Source: Chloroflexia bacterium
GTDB taxonomy: Bacteria; Chloroflexota; Chloroflexia; Thermomicrobiales; CFX8
DNA length: 11,784 bases
Direction of reading: 5' to 3'
Assembly (NCBI GenBank): GCA_013696045.1
Contig: JACCZH010000194.1
Coordinates: 1 to 11,784, forward strand
The position numbers were made by a program, and so were the translations under genes. Within the stretch, counting starts at the first letter, position 1. Each line of letters begins with the position of its first letter. A model generated the notes under the pieces. The model ran no database searches and had not been told where the DNA came from. It worked only from the letters and a program-made list of their open reading frames with translations. Of this stretch, positions 1 through 6,750 are shown piece after piece.

Positions 1-1
1 G

Positions 2-910
2 GACACGCCCGGTGTGACCGCCAGACGCAGCATGTTGCCGGATCTTGCCGAGCAGGCGGGTATGCGCCTGGAGAGGGCGAACGCCACCACATCCTCGATC
101 CAGCGTTTCGCGACGCTGGTTGGCCCCCTGGCGGCCGGCCTGTTGATCGCCGTCATGGGAGCCAGCAACGTCCTGTGGCTCAACGCTGGCACCTTCCTCA
201 TTTCAGCGATGCTGGTCACCGTGTTGATCCCGAGCGTCGAGCGCGCGCCGGGCTCCGAAGAATCCGGCGCTGGCTACTTCAACGATCTTCTCGCCGCGTT
301 CCACTACATCCGGTCCGACCGGCTCATCTTCTCGCTTATTATCGCCGTGGGTGTTACGAACTTCCTCGAAGCACTGACGGTCGTTGTCTGGCCGGTTCTG
401 GCGGAGCGGGTCTATGGCGGCAGCGCATTCGCGCTCGGCCTGATCCTGGCGGGAACCGGAGCGGGAGCGTTGATGAGCGCGATCGCCTTCGGCGCGATCG
501 GGCACCGGCTGCCGCGCCGGGCGACGTTCATTGGCGGGTTCGTGACCGCGGCTATCCCGTTCGGCTTTATTGCGCTGTTCCCGCTCCTGCCGATCCTGGT
601 TGGCCTGCGGGTTATCTAGGGGTTTGGGGCTGGTCCGCTCAACCCAATTCTCGATACCGTCTTCCAGGAACGTGTTCCCGCCGGGATGCGCGGCAGAGTG
701 TTTGGATTGATCGTCTCAATCGCCTGGATTGCTATTCCTTTGGGTTCGCTGGCTTCTGGCTACTTGATCGAGTTTGCCGGCTTGCGAACTACGATTGTCT
801 CGATAGCGATTGCATATCTTACAGCCACACTGAGCATGATCCTCATCCCGGCTCTGCGCGAGATGGAGCGTGCCGAGTCGGCGATAACGGTGTCCGAGCC
901 GGTTGCCTGA
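2..910 (+). pseudogene. MFS transporter (enterobactin-exporter/MFS_3-like), 5'-truncated by window and split by an in-frame TAG
   Basis: This is a membrane efflux transporter of the major facilitator superfamily, missing roughly its first third, which lies outside the window. The frame is open from base 2. It begins with a cytoplasmic-loop motif typical of the MFS_3 group (an LPDLAEQAG segment followed by LERANA), so the visible part probably covers the last seven or eight membrane helices. Hydrophobic helices are plain around FATLVGPLAAGLLIAVMGA, LIFSLIIAVGVTNFLEAL, ALGLILAGTGAGALMSAI and IVSIAWIAIPLGSLASGY. At 617-619 a TAG stop breaks the frame, but reading continues in the same frame to TGA at 908-910 with clear MFS sequence (GFGAGPLNPILDTVFQERVP, then RGRVFGLI). 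One base change would restore a full gene, so this is either a recent nonsense pseudogene or a sequence error. A hand count gives GC3 of about 82% before the stop and 64% after it. The substrate cannot be inferred. Confidence 0.82.
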
Positions 911-950
911 GCGGTGTTACCCTTACGGTTGGTAATAGCGTTAAGAGATG

Positions 951-955
951 AAGGA
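951..955 (+). promoter_or_regulatory. Shine-Dalgarno site for the TTG-started glutaredoxin gene
   Basis: AAGGA lies 8 bases before TTG at 964. No ATG or GTG in this frame lies close behind it and the next Met is residue 8, inside the first beta strand. This decides the TTG start. Confidence 0.6.
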
Positions 956-963
956 CAATCGTT

Positions 964-1215
964 TTGGCAACCCAGACTATTCGGATGTACGCAACCGCCT
1001 GGTGTGGAGACTGCTTCCGGGCGAAGCGCTTTTTCGACACTCACGAAGTGACCTACGACTACATCGATATCAATGATGATCCCGAGGGCGCCCGCATCGT
1101 TGAGCAGACCAACAACGGCAGCCGCAGCGTTCCCACGATCATCTTTCCGGACGGCAGCGTGCTGGTTGAGCCATCGGACCACGAGCTGGCCGATAAGCTC
1201 CAACTGACATCATAG
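964..1215 (+). CDS. Glutaredoxin-like thiol-disulfide oxidoreductase, mycoredoxin type
   Basis: An 83-residue cytosolic thioredoxin-fold protein, the usual length of a stand-alone glutaredoxin. After a first strand (TIRMYA) comes the active site W13-C14-G15-D16-C17, then helix RAKRFF. The cis-proline motif S55-V56-P57-T58 and the C-terminal FPDGSVLVEPSDHELADKL follow. The order and wording (VPT, then an FxDGS, then a P-S-x-x-E-L segment) resemble actinobacterial mycoredoxin-1, which reduces protein mixed disulfides with mycothiol. Whether this organism makes mycothiol or another low-molecular-weight thiol cannot be seen here. The presumed resolving position keeps its cysteine, so a dithiol mechanism is possible. 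The gene starts with TTG and lies 53 bp downstream of the transporter remnant on the same strand. The fold assignment is firm; the thiol partner is inference. Confidence 0.88.
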   Translation: MATQTIRMYATAWCGDCFRAKRFFDTHEVTYDYIDINDDPEGARIVEQTNNGSRSVPTIIFPDGSVLVEPSDHELADKLQLTS

Positions 1216-1363
1216 GGACACGAAACGACGACTGGTTCGGAATCACCGGGTAGTTGTTCGCTTGAGTATGTATTCACGTGTATCCTACGTATGGGTTACA
1301 GGCTGGCAAGACCGCGTTCAAGCGCGGAGACGGATGATGTCCGGGCTGCCAGGAAACACTTCT

Positions 1364-1368
1364 AGGAG
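1364..1368 (+). promoter_or_regulatory. Shine-Dalgarno site for the TTG-started CxxC protein
   Basis: AGGAG lies 8 bases before TTG at 1377. It supports that start rather than an internal codon, because the frame has no Met until well past the conserved-looking part. Confidence 0.6.
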
Positions 1369-1376
1369 AAGACATC

Positions 1377-1628
1377 TTGGCCGATCGTAAGCGGTTTCCT
1401 CTCATTATCAAATACAATTATGTGTCCGAGCTGGTGCGCTGCCAGTTATGCGCCACCCATACCAGCATCGAGGTTGGCCCGGAGCTCTTTCGGGAAAACG
1501 GTGGCGCTGTCTGTCACGAGTGCGGCCTGCTCTATGCCCCGGAGCTGGTCGAAGTTCTTCCGCACGCCCAGCGCCTTTTCGTCGAAGCTTGCGGCCAGCT
1601 ATGGTCGCACGAGCGGCAGATGGATTAG
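1377..1628 (+). CDS. Small protein with two CxxC pairs, probable zinc ribbon; function unknown
   Basis: I do not recognise an 83-residue family here. The sequence shows two CxxC pairs, C22-x2-C25 and C46-x2-C49, 20 residues apart. That is the layout of a four-cysteine zinc knuckle or ribbon. The second pair (CHECGLLYAPELV) resembles zinc-ribbon turns in bacterial nucleic-acid-binding or regulatory proteins. The N-terminus is basic (ADRKRF) and the C-terminal third looks helical (PHAQRLFVEACGQLWSHE). There is no signal peptide or membrane segment, so it is probably cytosolic. It starts with TTG behind a good AGGAG and stands alone, 161 bp after the glutaredoxin gene, so it may have its own promoter. 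The well-placed ribosome site and cysteine pattern support a real gene. Its role is not inferable. Confidence 0.7.
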   Translation: MADRKRFPLIIKYNYVSELVRCQLCATHTSIEVGPELFRENGGAVCHECGLLYAPELVEVLPHAQRLFVEACGQLWSHERQMD

Positions 1629-1693
1629 ACGCTCCGTGCGCAGTCTTCTCTTCCCACAGGCCTCAATGTAAGCCACACAATCGTTCAGATTTC

Positions 1694-1939
1694 GGTAGGG
1701 GAGGTGGCTTGTCCCCTCCCATTCGCATCAAGGTAAGCGGGATTAGGGAAAGCAACGGTGCTTTTTCGTCATCCTGAGCGAAACGTAGTGCAGTCGAATG
1801 GACCTTCTATCCACCATGCATGCTCAGCAGGATCCATTCGACTGCGCTGTGCTCCGCTCAGGATGACTACCTTAACAACGTTCTCAGACCTGTGAGTCCT
1901 TACCTTGATGCGAGTGGGGGACAAACCAACTTCCCTACC
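1694..1939. repeat. Nested inverted repeat (composite palindrome), MITE- or REP-like
   Basis: The gene-free stretch 1629-2097 is dominated by this structure. The outer arms are 1694-1737 and 1899-1939. The reverse complement of the right arm matches the left at about 37 of 41 positions plus one 3-base gap; both start GGTAGGG and end CGCATCAAGGTAAG. Inside them sits a second, independent pair of arms (see the inner palindrome). The roughly 30 bases between outer and inner arms on each side do not pair. No target-site duplication is evident next to the outer ends, and the element encodes no convincing protein. It could be a small non-autonomous mobile element with another repeat inserted in it, or a complex extragenic palindrome. 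The rest of the stretch (1629-1693 and 1940-2097) shows only a possible promoter for the downstream gene. Confidence 0.75.
1768..1867. repeat. Inner extragenic palindrome, 35-bp arms
   Basis: Arms 1768-1802 and 1833-1867 pair at 30 of 35 positions around a 30-base centre. Each arm begins with GTCATCCTGAGCG and ends with GCAGTCGAATGGA. The five mismatches are confined to the 9 bases between these blocks. From memory, GTCATCCTGAGCG-type palindromes are a widespread dispersed family in bacterial genomes, often mistranslated as short hypothetical proteins. In RNA it would form a long stem and might end transcription arriving from the CxxC gene. Confidence 0.75.
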
Positions 1940-1990
1940 TTTGTTGAGCACCGTTCACTATCGTGCGCTGCAACGTTGATGCATGAGTCC

Positions 1991-2021
1991 TTGTCGCTGC
2001 CACCCACAATCCCGCTACACT
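1991..2021 (+). promoter_or_regulatory. Possible sigma-70-like promoter for the GH13 gene
   Basis: TTGTCG (1991-1996) and TACACT (2016-2021) are separated by 19 bases, about 75 bases before the chosen start. The spacing is longer than ideal and the match is partial, so this is only a candidate. Confidence 0.25.
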
Positions 2022-2097
2022 GGAAACAGCCCTGTTGCCGCGCAGCCGCAACCTGTCGGGCGAGGATGACGCAGCGAGTGAAGGGATGTGTTCGACA

Positions 2098-3750
2098 ATG
2101 CAGATGACCGATCTCTGGTATGAGAATGCCATTATTTATTCCCTGGATGTCGAGACCTTCATGGACTCCGACGGCGACGGTGTGGGAGATTTCCTGGGCC
2201 TGACCAAGCGGCTCGACTACTTGGCCGGGCTGGGAGTAACGTGCCTCTGGCTAATGCCTTTTTCCCCTTCACCGGGCAGGGACGACGGCTATGACGTCAT
2301 GGATTACTATCAAATCGACCCACGGCTCGGGACACTCGGCGACTTCGTGGAGTTCTTGTATGAGGCGCAAGAACGCGGCCTGCGGGTGATTGTCGATCTG
2401 GTCGTCAACCACACGTCAGACCAGCATCCCTGGTTTCAGGAGTCGCGCAAGGGTAAAAGCTCACCCTATTACGACTATTACGTCTGGCGCGATGACGAGC
2501 CTGAGGATACCAGCGATCAGGTCGTGTTTCCCGGCGAACAGGAAGGCATCTGGTCATACGACGAGCAGGCCAAAGCCTGGTATCTGCATCATTTCTATAG
2601 TCACCAGCCCGACCTGAACATCACGAGCCGCGCGGTGCGGCGTGAGATCCGGAAGATCATGGGTTTCTGGTTGGAGCTTGGTGTTGCAGGCTTTCGCATC
2701 GACGCCGCGCCATTCCTGATCGGCATGACCGGCATGGACGGGCACGTGCGTCCGGACGATCCGCACGTCTATCTGCGCAAGATGCGCGATTTCCTCCAAC
2801 TGCGGCGTGGTGACGCGATCTTCCTGGGCGAAGTCGATGTCAGCCTGAGCACGATTGCGGATTACTTTGGAGGCGGCAATCAGCTCCATCTGCTCTTCAA
2901 TTTCGTGCTCAACCGCTTTCTCTTTCTGGCGCTCGCCCATGAGACCGCCGACCCGCTCATTTTGGGGCTCGGCGAGCTACCGACGATTCCAGACACCGGG
3001 CAGTGGGTGAACTTTCTACGCCACCATGATGAGCTCAATTTGAGCAGGCTCACTGCCGCCCAGCGTGAGGAGGTGTTCACGGAGTTCGCGCCTGACAAGA
3101 AGATGCAGATCTATGACCGTGGCCTGCGCCGGCGGCTGGCGACTATGCTCGATGGCAACCAGCGGCGGATTGAGCTGGCGAACAGTCTGTTGTTCAGCCT
3201 GCCTGGCACTCCGGTGATTTTCTACGGTGAGGAGATCGGCATGGGTGAAAACCTCGCAGTGGATGGACGGCTGGCTGTCAGAACGCCGATGCAGTGGACC
3301 ACCGAGCAGAACGGCGGTTTCTCAACCTGCGCACGCAAGGATCTGGTGCGCCCGATGCTTACCAGCGGCGATTATGGGTACCCCGAGACAAACGTCGCTG
3401 TTCAGCGCGCCGACCGAACGTCGCTGTTGAACTGGACGGCGTCGCTGATACGAGCTCGAAAAGAGTGCCCGGAGATTGGCTGGGGGACGCACACGATCGT
3501 GACGGCTGAAGATCCCAGCATCTTCGCGATCCGTTACGACTTTGAGGGTGGCATCGTGCTGGTCCTGCACAACTTCTCGTCGAAACCGGTGGACTGCGAG
3601 TTGTCGATGAAGGCTGGTGACATCCGGCGGCTGCTCGACATGTTTGGCGACCGGGCCTACGATCCGCTGGCCCCCGATGATCCCCAGATTCATCTGGAAG
3701 GTTATGGCTACCGCTGGCTGCGTTCCGGGGACGTGGGGCACGCACCGTAG
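2098..3750 (+). CDS. GH13 alpha-glucan enzyme, trehalose-synthase/alpha-amylase-like
   Basis: A 550-residue glycoside hydrolase family 13 enzyme acting on alpha-glucosidic bonds. The N-terminus (DLWYENAIIYSLDVETFMDSDGDG) and the sequence throughout resemble trehalose synthase, which interconverts maltose and trehalose. All four GH13 signature regions are present: D100-LVVN-H105 (region I); GFRID with nucleophile D202; FLGE with acid/base E245; and HHD with the third acid D311. FYSHQPDLN, SLPGTPVIFYGEEIGMG and RTPMQW also fit the family, and a C-terminal beta domain follows. There is no signal peptide, so it is cytosolic. I chose ATG 2098, with an AAGGG-type site 11 bases upstream. ATG 2104 is nearly as good, and a TTG at 2035 would add 21 poorly conserved-looking residues. 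It converges on the debranching gene with a 10-bp gap, which supports a role in glucan or trehalose metabolism. True substrate (maltose/trehalose versus maltooligosaccharide) is uncertain. Confidence 0.88.
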   Translation: MQMTDLWYENAIIYSLDVETFMDSDGDGVGDFLGLTKRLDYLAGLGVTCLWLMPFSPSPGRDDGYDVMDYYQIDPRLGTLGDFVEFLYEAQERGLRVIVDLVVNHTSDQHPWFQESRKGKSSPYYDYYVWRDDEPEDTSDQVVFPGEQEGIWSYDEQAKAWYLHHFYSHQPDLNITSRAVRREIRKIMGFWLELGVAGFRIDAAPFLIGMTGMDGHVRPDDPHVYLRKMRDFLQLRRGDAIFLGEVDVSLSTIADYFGGGNQLHLLFNFVLNRFLFLALAHETADPLILGLGELPTIPDTGQWVNFLRHHDELNLSRLTAAQREEVFTEFAPDKKMQIYDRGLRRRLATMLDGNQRRIELANSLLFSLPGTPVIFYGEEIGMGENLAVDGRLAVRTPMQWTTEQNGGFSTCARKDLVRPMLTSGDYGYPETNVAVQRADRTSLLNWTASLIRARKECPEIGWGTHTIVTAEDPSIFAIRYDFEGGIVLVLHNFSSKPVDCELSMKAGDIRRLLDMFGDRAYDPLAPDDPQIHLEGYGYRWLRSGDVGHAP

Positions 3751-3760
3751 AGCGCGATCG

Positions 3761-5719
3761 TCAGGCCATGGTCTCTTTCCACACCCGCAGGAGCTCAGCA
3801 ACGCCCCACGCCTGGGCGATACAACCACGAGCCTGGAAGGGTGGTTCCGCGTCGAACACCTCGCTGATCGAGCCGAGTCCATGGTCGCGCATGTGGAGAA
3901 AGAGTGGCTGTAAATACGATCTGGCCGCCTCCCGATCTCCGTATACGTGTAAATGGGCGCTCACGAATGGTCCTATCAGCCAGGACCAGACCGTTCCCTG
4001 ATGGTAGGCCGCGTCACGCTGTTGCAGAGTGCCGGCGTAGTAATTCAGGTAGTCATCTTCGAAAGGCGCAAGACTGCGCAATCCATGCGACGTTACCAGT
4101 GTGCGCCCACACACGTCTACAATGGACTTCGCTTGCGACTTGTCGAGTGGACTGTGGGCGAGTGACACTGCCAGAAGCTGGTTAGGGCGTAGGGTCAGGT
4201 CGTTGCCGTCGGGACCGTCGAGAACATCGAAACAATACCCCGCTTCCTCATTCCAGAAACGCGCGAATCCAATCCGTAACCTGCCGGCGAGATCCTGAAA
4301 GCGTTGCGGGTCTTTCCCAATGATCTGGGCAAAGTCAACCATCACGCACAGGGCGTTGTACCAGAGTGCGCTGATCTCCACTGGTTTGCCTACTCTGGGC
4401 GTGGGCACGAAGTCGCCCATTTTGGCGTCCATCCAGGTGAGCGGCGCGCCTTCAACTGATCCGCGCACGAGCCCGTCGTCTGGGTCAAACTGAATTCCGT
4501 AGCGGGTGCCGCTCTCGTGCCAGGCAACCATGTCATCCAGGATCGGGAAGAGCTCTTCGATCAATGCGCGGTCCCTGGTTTCCGAGTAGTAGGCTCGCAC
4601 CGCCTCGAAAAACCAGGGTGACGCGTCGATGGTGTTGTAGACCGGCTCGCTGCCATCCTCGGGAAAGCGGTTCGGGAGCATGCCCTGGCTCACGGCAGCA
4701 GCGAAGGTGAGCAAGATCTTGCGGGCCACCTCTGGCCTGCCGGTGACGAGGGTAAGACCGGGCAGCGAAATCATCGTGTCCCTGCCCCAGTCCTCGAACC
4801 AGTGGTAACCGGCAATGATTGAGCGTCCCTCGGGATCACCGTCAAACGGGCGTTGGACTACGAACTGATCCGCTGCAAGCACAAGCTGCTGGACTGGTTC
4901 GGGCTCCTGCTGGAACCCGCTACGATCCAGGAGATTGCGGGTGCGTTCCAGTAGTGCATCGTATGCCGCGTCAGCCGGCTCGACCAGTGTCTCCGCAGTG
5001 GCGATGAAGGTTGATTGCTGCCCCGTGTTGAGTGTGAGGCTGAATTGCCCGGCCTGGAGATGATCCTCATGCGGGACAATGCCGCGGCTCTCATCGACCG
5101 CGAGGAAAAGATCGCGTTGCCAGTTCTGGTTGCACTCGACGGTCGCGTCTTTCATGGACATTGTGAAGGGCACGGCTGTGTCGCTCGCCCGCATTGTAAG
5201 CATGTCTCTTTCGCCCGTGACCTCCATGTGCCATTGCTGAGCGCTCACAATGTCGTGGCTGTCGCGATAATTGACAAATGGCTCTATCACCAGATGAAGA
5301 GGATGGCTTCCGCGCAGCATGGTGTAGCGGACATAGACCGTGTTGGCCCGCTGCGGCATCCAGACGCGCTTCTCAATGGCGGCGTCGGCACAGGCGAACG
5401 TCCAGACAGGGACCGAACCTTCAAGCCGGAAGCGCTCGATCTGAAGATAGCCGTGTGGGTGGACCTTGCGCGACGTCCAGCGGTTGGTTGAGAGTGGGTA
5501 GACACGCTCATCGTAGTGAACAGTCTCCTGCAGCTTGGAGATGAGCAGCGTCCGTCCAAGGGGAGGGTGGAGCGCGGCCACCAGTAAGCCATGATAGCGG
5601 CGGGTAAGCTCTCCAGAGATTGTCCCAGACGCATAGCCTCCAATACCGTTGGTTACCAGCCACTCGCGGCTGGCGGCCTGTTGCGGGTCGCCGCAGATGT
5701 CTCTTCCAAAATCAATCAT
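3761..5719 (-). CDS. Amylo-alpha-1,6-glucosidase / archaeal-type glycogen debranching enzyme (GH133)
   Basis: A complete 652-residue enzyme that hydrolyses alpha-1,6 branch points left on limit dextrins during glycogen breakdown in the cytosol. The N-terminal beta domain opens with a typical block (REWLVTNGIGGYASGTISG, then TRRYHGLLVAAL). The C-terminal (alpha/alpha)6-barrel domain carries GYHWFEDWGRDTMISLPGL, in which E309, D310 and D314 are the candidate catalytic or substrate-contact acids. Further family blocks are NTIDASPWFFEAV, GTVWSWLIGPF and, near the end, SEVFDAEPPFQARGCIAQAW with E620 as the second candidate catalytic acid. Start is ATG with GGAGG 12 bases upstream. It is the last gene of the minus-strand cluster, 52 bp behind the carbon-nitrogen hydrolase. 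Its end nearly abuts the GH13 gene, leaving no room for a terminator. The single-function 1,6-glucosidase form (no transferase domain) is inferred from the family. Confidence 0.93.
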   Translation of the reverse strand: MIDFGRDICGDPQQAASREWLVTNGIGGYASGTISGELTRRYHGLLVAALHPPLGRTLLISKLQETVHYDERVYPLSTNRWTSRKVHPHGYLQIERFRLEGSVPVWTFACADAAIEKRVWMPQRANTVYVRYTMLRGSHPLHLVIEPFVNYRDSHDIVSAQQWHMEVTGERDMLTMRASDTAVPFTMSMKDATVECNQNWQRDLFLAVDESRGIVPHEDHLQAGQFSLTLNTGQQSTFIATAETLVEPADAAYDALLERTRNLLDRSGFQQEPEPVQQLVLAADQFVVQRPFDGDPEGRSIIAGYHWFEDWGRDTMISLPGLTLVTGRPEVARKILLTFAAAVSQGMLPNRFPEDGSEPVYNTIDASPWFFEAVRAYYSETRDRALIEELFPILDDMVAWHESGTRYGIQFDPDDGLVRGSVEGAPLTWMDAKMGDFVPTPRVGKPVEISALWYNALCVMVDFAQIIGKDPQRFQDLAGRLRIGFARFWNEEAGYCFDVLDGPDGNDLTLRPNQLLAVSLAHSPLDKSQAKSIVDVCGRTLVTSHGLRSLAPFEDDYLNYYAGTLQQRDAAYHQGTVWSWLIGPFVSAHLHVYGDREAARSYLQPLFLHMRDHGLGSISEVFDAEPPFQARGCIAQAWGVAELLRVWKETMA

Positions 5720-5771
5720 CGCGTCTCGGTGCCTCCCTCTTCAATAGTACTGGAGGCTGGGGAATGACAGC

Positions 5772-6722
5772 TCAGCGTTTCGTTGGATCGTATACCTCGC
5801 CGGCCGCGTTGATCCTGATGAAGGGTTGCTCGATAGTCGTTGCGGTGAGCGCGCCGTAGCGGTGTGGTCTGCGGAACGCGTTGCCCCACGTCTCACGTTG
5901 ACGATAGTCGCGCAGCGTGTCGAGATCGAACCCCGCCAGGAAGACGCCCTCTCCTTCGCCAGCCTCGATGATGAGTGTGTCCCGCGAGCATCCATCCCTG
6001 GTAAAACCTATCGGGTCAAATGCCACCGAATGGCCGTTTTCCTGCGGGGCCGCATAGTTCGCCATCGCGACGCCGATCATATTCTCCACGGCGCGCACCC
6101 GGAACTGCCCCAGGCGGTTCTGTTCCAGCTCGCAGGCGTTGGGCGTGAGGACAATCTCGGCGCCCTTCAACATGAGGATGCGGGCGCTCTCCGGGAACTC
6201 GCGGTCGTAACAGATCATCGCGCCGATTTCGACCGGTCCGCGCGCGGTATCCAGCGTGGACACATAAAAATCGTCGCCGGATGTGCAGGCCGCCTCCATG
6301 CTGAAGTCGCATGTATGGACTTTGGCGTAGGTCAGGATAATCTCTCCGTGCCGGTCGATCAAGGAGACGGTGTTGCGCGGCGGGCCGGTCCAGCTCTCCA
6401 GATAGGTAATGGCGATAGCCATGTCGAGCTCGGTTGCGAGCTCCCTGAAGTGTCCGACGAAGGCGCTATCGCGGCCTATGGCTTGTGCTTGCCATGCCGC
6501 GCGCGCCTGTCGTTGTTCGGAAGTCTCGTTGCCGATTTCATGCAAGTCGTCGGGGCATCCGGCGTACCATGTGTAGCCGATGTTCCACATCTCGGGAAAC
6601 AGGGCAATGTCCGCGCCCATGTCTTTGGCGCGCCGGCAGAACGCCTCTCCTTTGACAAGGTTTGCTTGCTGATCGCTGCCAAGGGAGGTCATCTGGAGCA
6701 AGGCAATCTGTAGCTCGTTCAT
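5772..6722 (-). CDS. Carbon-nitrogen hydrolase (nitrilase superfamily amidase), substrate unknown
   Basis: A 316-residue member of the nitrilase/amidase superfamily, which hydrolyses non-peptide C-N bonds through a Glu-Lys-Cys triad. All three residues are visible: E44 in LFPEMWNIGY, K134 in TYAKVHTCDF and nucleophile C171 in GAMICYDREFPESAR. The block ILMLKGAEIVLTPNAC and the FRVRAVENMIGVAMAN segment also fit the fold. There is no signal peptide or membrane helix, so it is cytosolic. N-carbamoylputrescine amidase-like, omega-amidase-like and other branches share these motifs, and I cannot choose among them. The frame stays open upstream to 6854, but that would overlap the end of the NADH dehydrogenase gene. 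The ATG at 6722 has AGGAG 8 bases upstream and begins the conserved first strand (LQIALLQMTS). It lies 28 bp after the NADH dehydrogenase gene, so co-transcription is likely. Confidence 0.9.
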   Translation of the reverse strand: MNELQIALLQMTSLGSDQQANLVKGEAFCRRAKDMGADIALFPEMWNIGYTWYAGCPDDLHEIGNETSEQRQARAAWQAQAIGRDSAFVGHFRELATELDMAIAITYLESWTGPPRNTVSLIDRHGEIILTYAKVHTCDFSMEAACTSGDDFYVSTLDTARGPVEIGAMICYDREFPESARILMLKGAEIVLTPNACELEQNRLGQFRVRAVENMIGVAMANYAAPQENGHSVAFDPIGFTRDGCSRDTLIIEAGEGEGVFLAGFDLDTLRDYRQRETWGNAFRRPHRYGALTATTIEQPFIRINAAGEVYDPTKR

Positions 6723-6730
6723 AGAAGTTT

Positions 6731-6735
6731 CTCCT
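6731..6735 (-). promoter_or_regulatory. Shine-Dalgarno site for the carbon-nitrogen hydrolase
   Basis: AGGAG (minus strand) lies 8 bases before ATG 6722. It settles the start against a longer upstream-open frame that would overlap the preceding gene. Confidence 0.65.
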
Positions 6736-6750
6736 GTCTGCTCGTCACGA

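Noticed and set aside
175..951. A 258-codon frame overlapping the split MFS gene
   Set aside because: The product is Arg/Pro-rich with no membrane helices, typical of an off-frame reading. The MFS frame is clear on both sides of the TAG.
1312..1327. Small CCGCG/CGCGG hairpin before the CxxC gene, considered as a terminator
   Set aside because: The stem is only 5 bp and no T-run follows, so it is too weak to call.
1694..1939. Considered as a CRISPR fragment or an insertion sequence with transposase
   Set aside because: There are no regularly spaced direct repeats and no transposase-like reading frame; the repeats are inverted and nested.
1769..1951. Short open frames across the nested palindrome, on both strands
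   Set aside because: They read through the repeat arms only; such translations of palindromic repeats are a known source of false small proteins, and no ribosome site supports them.
2035..2097. Upstream TTG start for the GH13 enzyme
   Set aside because: No ribosome site precedes it, and the extra residues do not resemble GH13 N-termini; ATG 2098 or 2104 begins right before the conserved DLWYENAIIY.
5826..6713. A 295-codon plus-strand open frame opposite the carbon-nitrogen hydrolase
   Set aside because: The minus strand carries the full Glu-Lys-Cys triad and a good ribosome site; the plus-strand product has no family features.
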